The notes under the pieces: generated by a model
Databases searched by the model: none
Told to the model about the DNA's origin: nothing
What the model saw: only the letters and a program-made list of their open reading frames with translations
Part shown: positions 62,690 through 64,000 of the stretch, piece by piece
Position numbering within the stretch: the first letter of the stretch is position 1
Layout of the letters: the number at the start of each line of letters is the position of its first letter
From: Mesorhizobium sp. 131-2-1
GTDB taxonomy: Bacteria > Pseudomonadota > Alphaproteobacteria > Rhizobiales > Rhizobiaceae
Assembly (NCBI RefSeq): GCF_016756535.1
Contig: NZ_AP023247.1
Span: forward strand, 2,604,501 to 2,668,500
DNA length: 64,000 bases
Direction of reading: 5' to 3'
Program-made: the position numbers and the translations under genes

Positions 62690-64000
62690 ATGAACGAGGC
62701 AGTTCGAAATCCCGGCAAGCCAACCCCTGGGCCGATCATCGAGATCGAGAACCTGTCGATCTCCTTCTTCACCCGCAAGGGCGAGATACCGGCCGTGATG
62801 GATTTTTCCTGCACGGTCATGCCCGGCGAGGCGATGGGCATCGTCGGCGAATCCGGCTGCGGCAAGTCGACAGTGTCGCTCGGCATCATGCGCGACCTCT
62901 CCAACATCGGAAAGATCGTCGGCGGCAAGATCAAGTTCCAGGGCAAGGACATGGGCGAATTGTCCGAGGAGGAGCTGCGCGCCATCCGCGGCAACAAGAT
63001 CGCCATGATCTACCAGGAGCCGATGGCGAGCCTGAACCCGGCGATGAAGGTCGGCCAGCAGCTGATGGAAGTGCCGATGATCCACGACAAGGTGTCGAAG
63101 GAGGAGGCCTACAGCAGGGCGCTCGAAATGGTGCGCTCGGTCAGGCTGCCTGATCCCGAGCGCATGATGCGCTCCTATCCGCACCAGCTTTCCGGCGGCC
63201 AGCAGCAGCGCATCGTGATTGCCATGGCGCTGTTGTCGAAGCCGGCGCTGCTCCTGCTCGACGAGCCGACGACGGCGCTCGACGTGACGGTGGAGGCCGG
63301 CATCGTCGACCTGGTCAAAGGGCTCGGCGAGAAGTTCGGCACCTCGATGATCTTCGTGTCGCACAATCTGGGCCTCATCCTGGAGACCTGCGACAAGATC
63401 ACGGTGATGTATTCCGGCGAGGCGGTCGAGACCGGCAAGATCAAGGACGTGTTCGACCGGATGCGCCATCCCTATACGCAAGGGCTGTTCCGCTCGATCC
63501 CGCTGCCCGGCGCAGACAAGAATTCGCGGCCACTGATCGCGATCCCCGGCCAGTTGCCGCTACCGCACGAGCGGCCGAAGGGCTGCAATTTCGGACCGCG
63601 CTGCCACCATTTCGTCGAGGGCGTCTGCAACGCCGCCGAAATCCCGATGATCGCGGTCGAGGGCCATGAAGGTCATTTCTCGCGCTGCGTGCGCTTCAAC
63701 GAGATCGATTGGGAAGCGCTGCCGCCGGGCGCCAAGAAGGTCAATGAGAAGGTCGTGCCCGGCGCGCCGGTGCTCAAGATCGAGGACCTCAGGAAATACT
63801 ACAAGGTCGGCGGCAGTGAAGTGTTCGGCTCCAGCGAGGGTCGCGTCGTCAAGGCCAACGAGACGATCTCGTTCATGGCGCGCGAATCCGAGACGGTGGC
63901 GATCGTCGGCGAATCCGGCTGCGGAAAGTCGACGCTGGCCAAGGTGCTGCTCGGGCTGGAGACGGCGAGTTCCGGCAGAGTGACGCTTGGTAACAAGGAA
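62690..64000 (+). CDS. Peptide-type ABC transporter ATP-binding protein, fused two-domain (DppD-DppF-like), 3' end missing
   Basis: 437 codons are in the window and the frame is open to the right edge. Domain 1 has Walker A GESGCGKST near residue 59, signature LSGGQQQRIVIAMAL, Walker B LLLLDEPTTALD, and a C-terminal oligopeptide-transporter Cys region (CNFGPRCHHFVEGVC). A second domain then begins (VLKIEDLRKYYKVGG) with its own Walker A GESGCGKST near residue 408. In Dpp/Opp systems these are usually two proteins; here they are one chain. GGAGCG precedes the ATG. Confidence 0.92.
   Translation, partial: MNEAVRNPGKPTPGPIIEIENLSISFFTRKGEIPAVMDFSCTVMPGEAMGIVGESGCGKSTVSLGIMRDLSNIGKIVGGKIKFQGKDMGELSEEELRAIRGNKIAMIYQEPMASLNPAMKVGQQLMEVPMIHDKVSKEEAYSRALEMVRSVRLPDPERMMRSYPHQLSGGQQQRIVIAMALLSKPALLLLDEPTTALDVTVEAGIVDLVKGLGEKFGTSMIFVSHNLGLILETCDKITVMYSGEAVETGKIKDVFDRMRHPYTQGLFRSIPLPGADKNSRPLIAIPGQLPLPHERPKGCNFGPRCHHFVEGVCNAAEIPMIAVEGHEGHFSRCVRFNEIDWEALPPGAKKVNEKVVPGAPVLKIEDLRKYYKVGGSEVFGSSEGRVVKANETISFMARESETVAIVGESGCGKSTLAKVLLGLETASSGRVTLGNKE

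Overview
The window is a GC-rich, densely coded stretch with no rRNA, tRNA, CRISPR array, insertion sequence or clear pseudogene. Gene content (many binding-protein-dependent sugar importers, paired sugar permeases, alpha-2-macroglobulin/PBP1C, TamA/TamB, split molybdenum hydroxylase) and the short CTTCTCC...GGAGAAG-type intergenic palindromes point to a rhizobial alphaproteobacterium (Hyphomicrobiales), most likely Mesorhizobium or a close relative. That assignment is inference from content, not from a marker gene.

Layout. 1-1053 (minus): 5' end of an aromatic amino-acid lyase and an ornithine-cyclodeaminase-family gene. 1167-2615: DHA2-type efflux pump. 2901-9728 (plus): a CUT2-type sugar ABC operon with a permease, a binding protein, a permease fused to an SMP-30-like beta-propeller, a free SMP-30-like protein and the ATPase. 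10128-10535: an AhpD-like protein. 10575-18836 (minus): a molybdenum-hydroxylase cluster (AraC regulator, SRPBCC protein, FAD subunit, 2Fe-2S subunit, a molybdopterin subunit split into two genes, MoxR/CoxD-like AAA, CoxE-like VWA, amidohydrolase). 19006-22241: a second sugar importer (permease and single-domain ATPase on minus, binding protein divergent on plus). 22424-26051: two near-duplicate GntR/FCD regulators around a divergent pair of NAD(P)-dependent dehydrogenase genes, with a shared candidate operator TTGTNNNACAA that also occurs twice at the neighbouring importer. 26348-27580: MFS transporter. 27723-34348: LacI regulator, LacI-type operator, a third sugar importer with two permeases, and gluconokinase. 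34343-35491 (minus): an acyltransferase-like protein.

35629-41377 (minus): Rrf2 regulator and a sulfate-type importer in which one permease/ATPase set is flanked by two different binding proteins. 41613-50010 (minus): a periplasmic envelope cluster of VanX-like dipeptidase, PBP1C and a 1825-residue alpha-2-macroglobulin. 50296-58278 (plus): tamA and an unusually long tamB (2017 residues, internally duplicated). 58553-64000 (plus): a peptide/nickel-type importer with a Tat-exported binding protein and a fused two-domain ATPase that runs off the window.

The main biological theme is solute capture: five binding-protein-dependent importers lie in 64 kb, each with its own local regulator or downstream enzymes. 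Four of the six binding-protein genes are followed directly by a strong RNA hairpin, and a fifth by a classic terminator. The most unusual items are the permease/SMP-30 fusion, the cleanly split molybdopterin subunit with its own ribosome binding site, the duplicated GntR pair with a shared operator, and the duplicated TamB.
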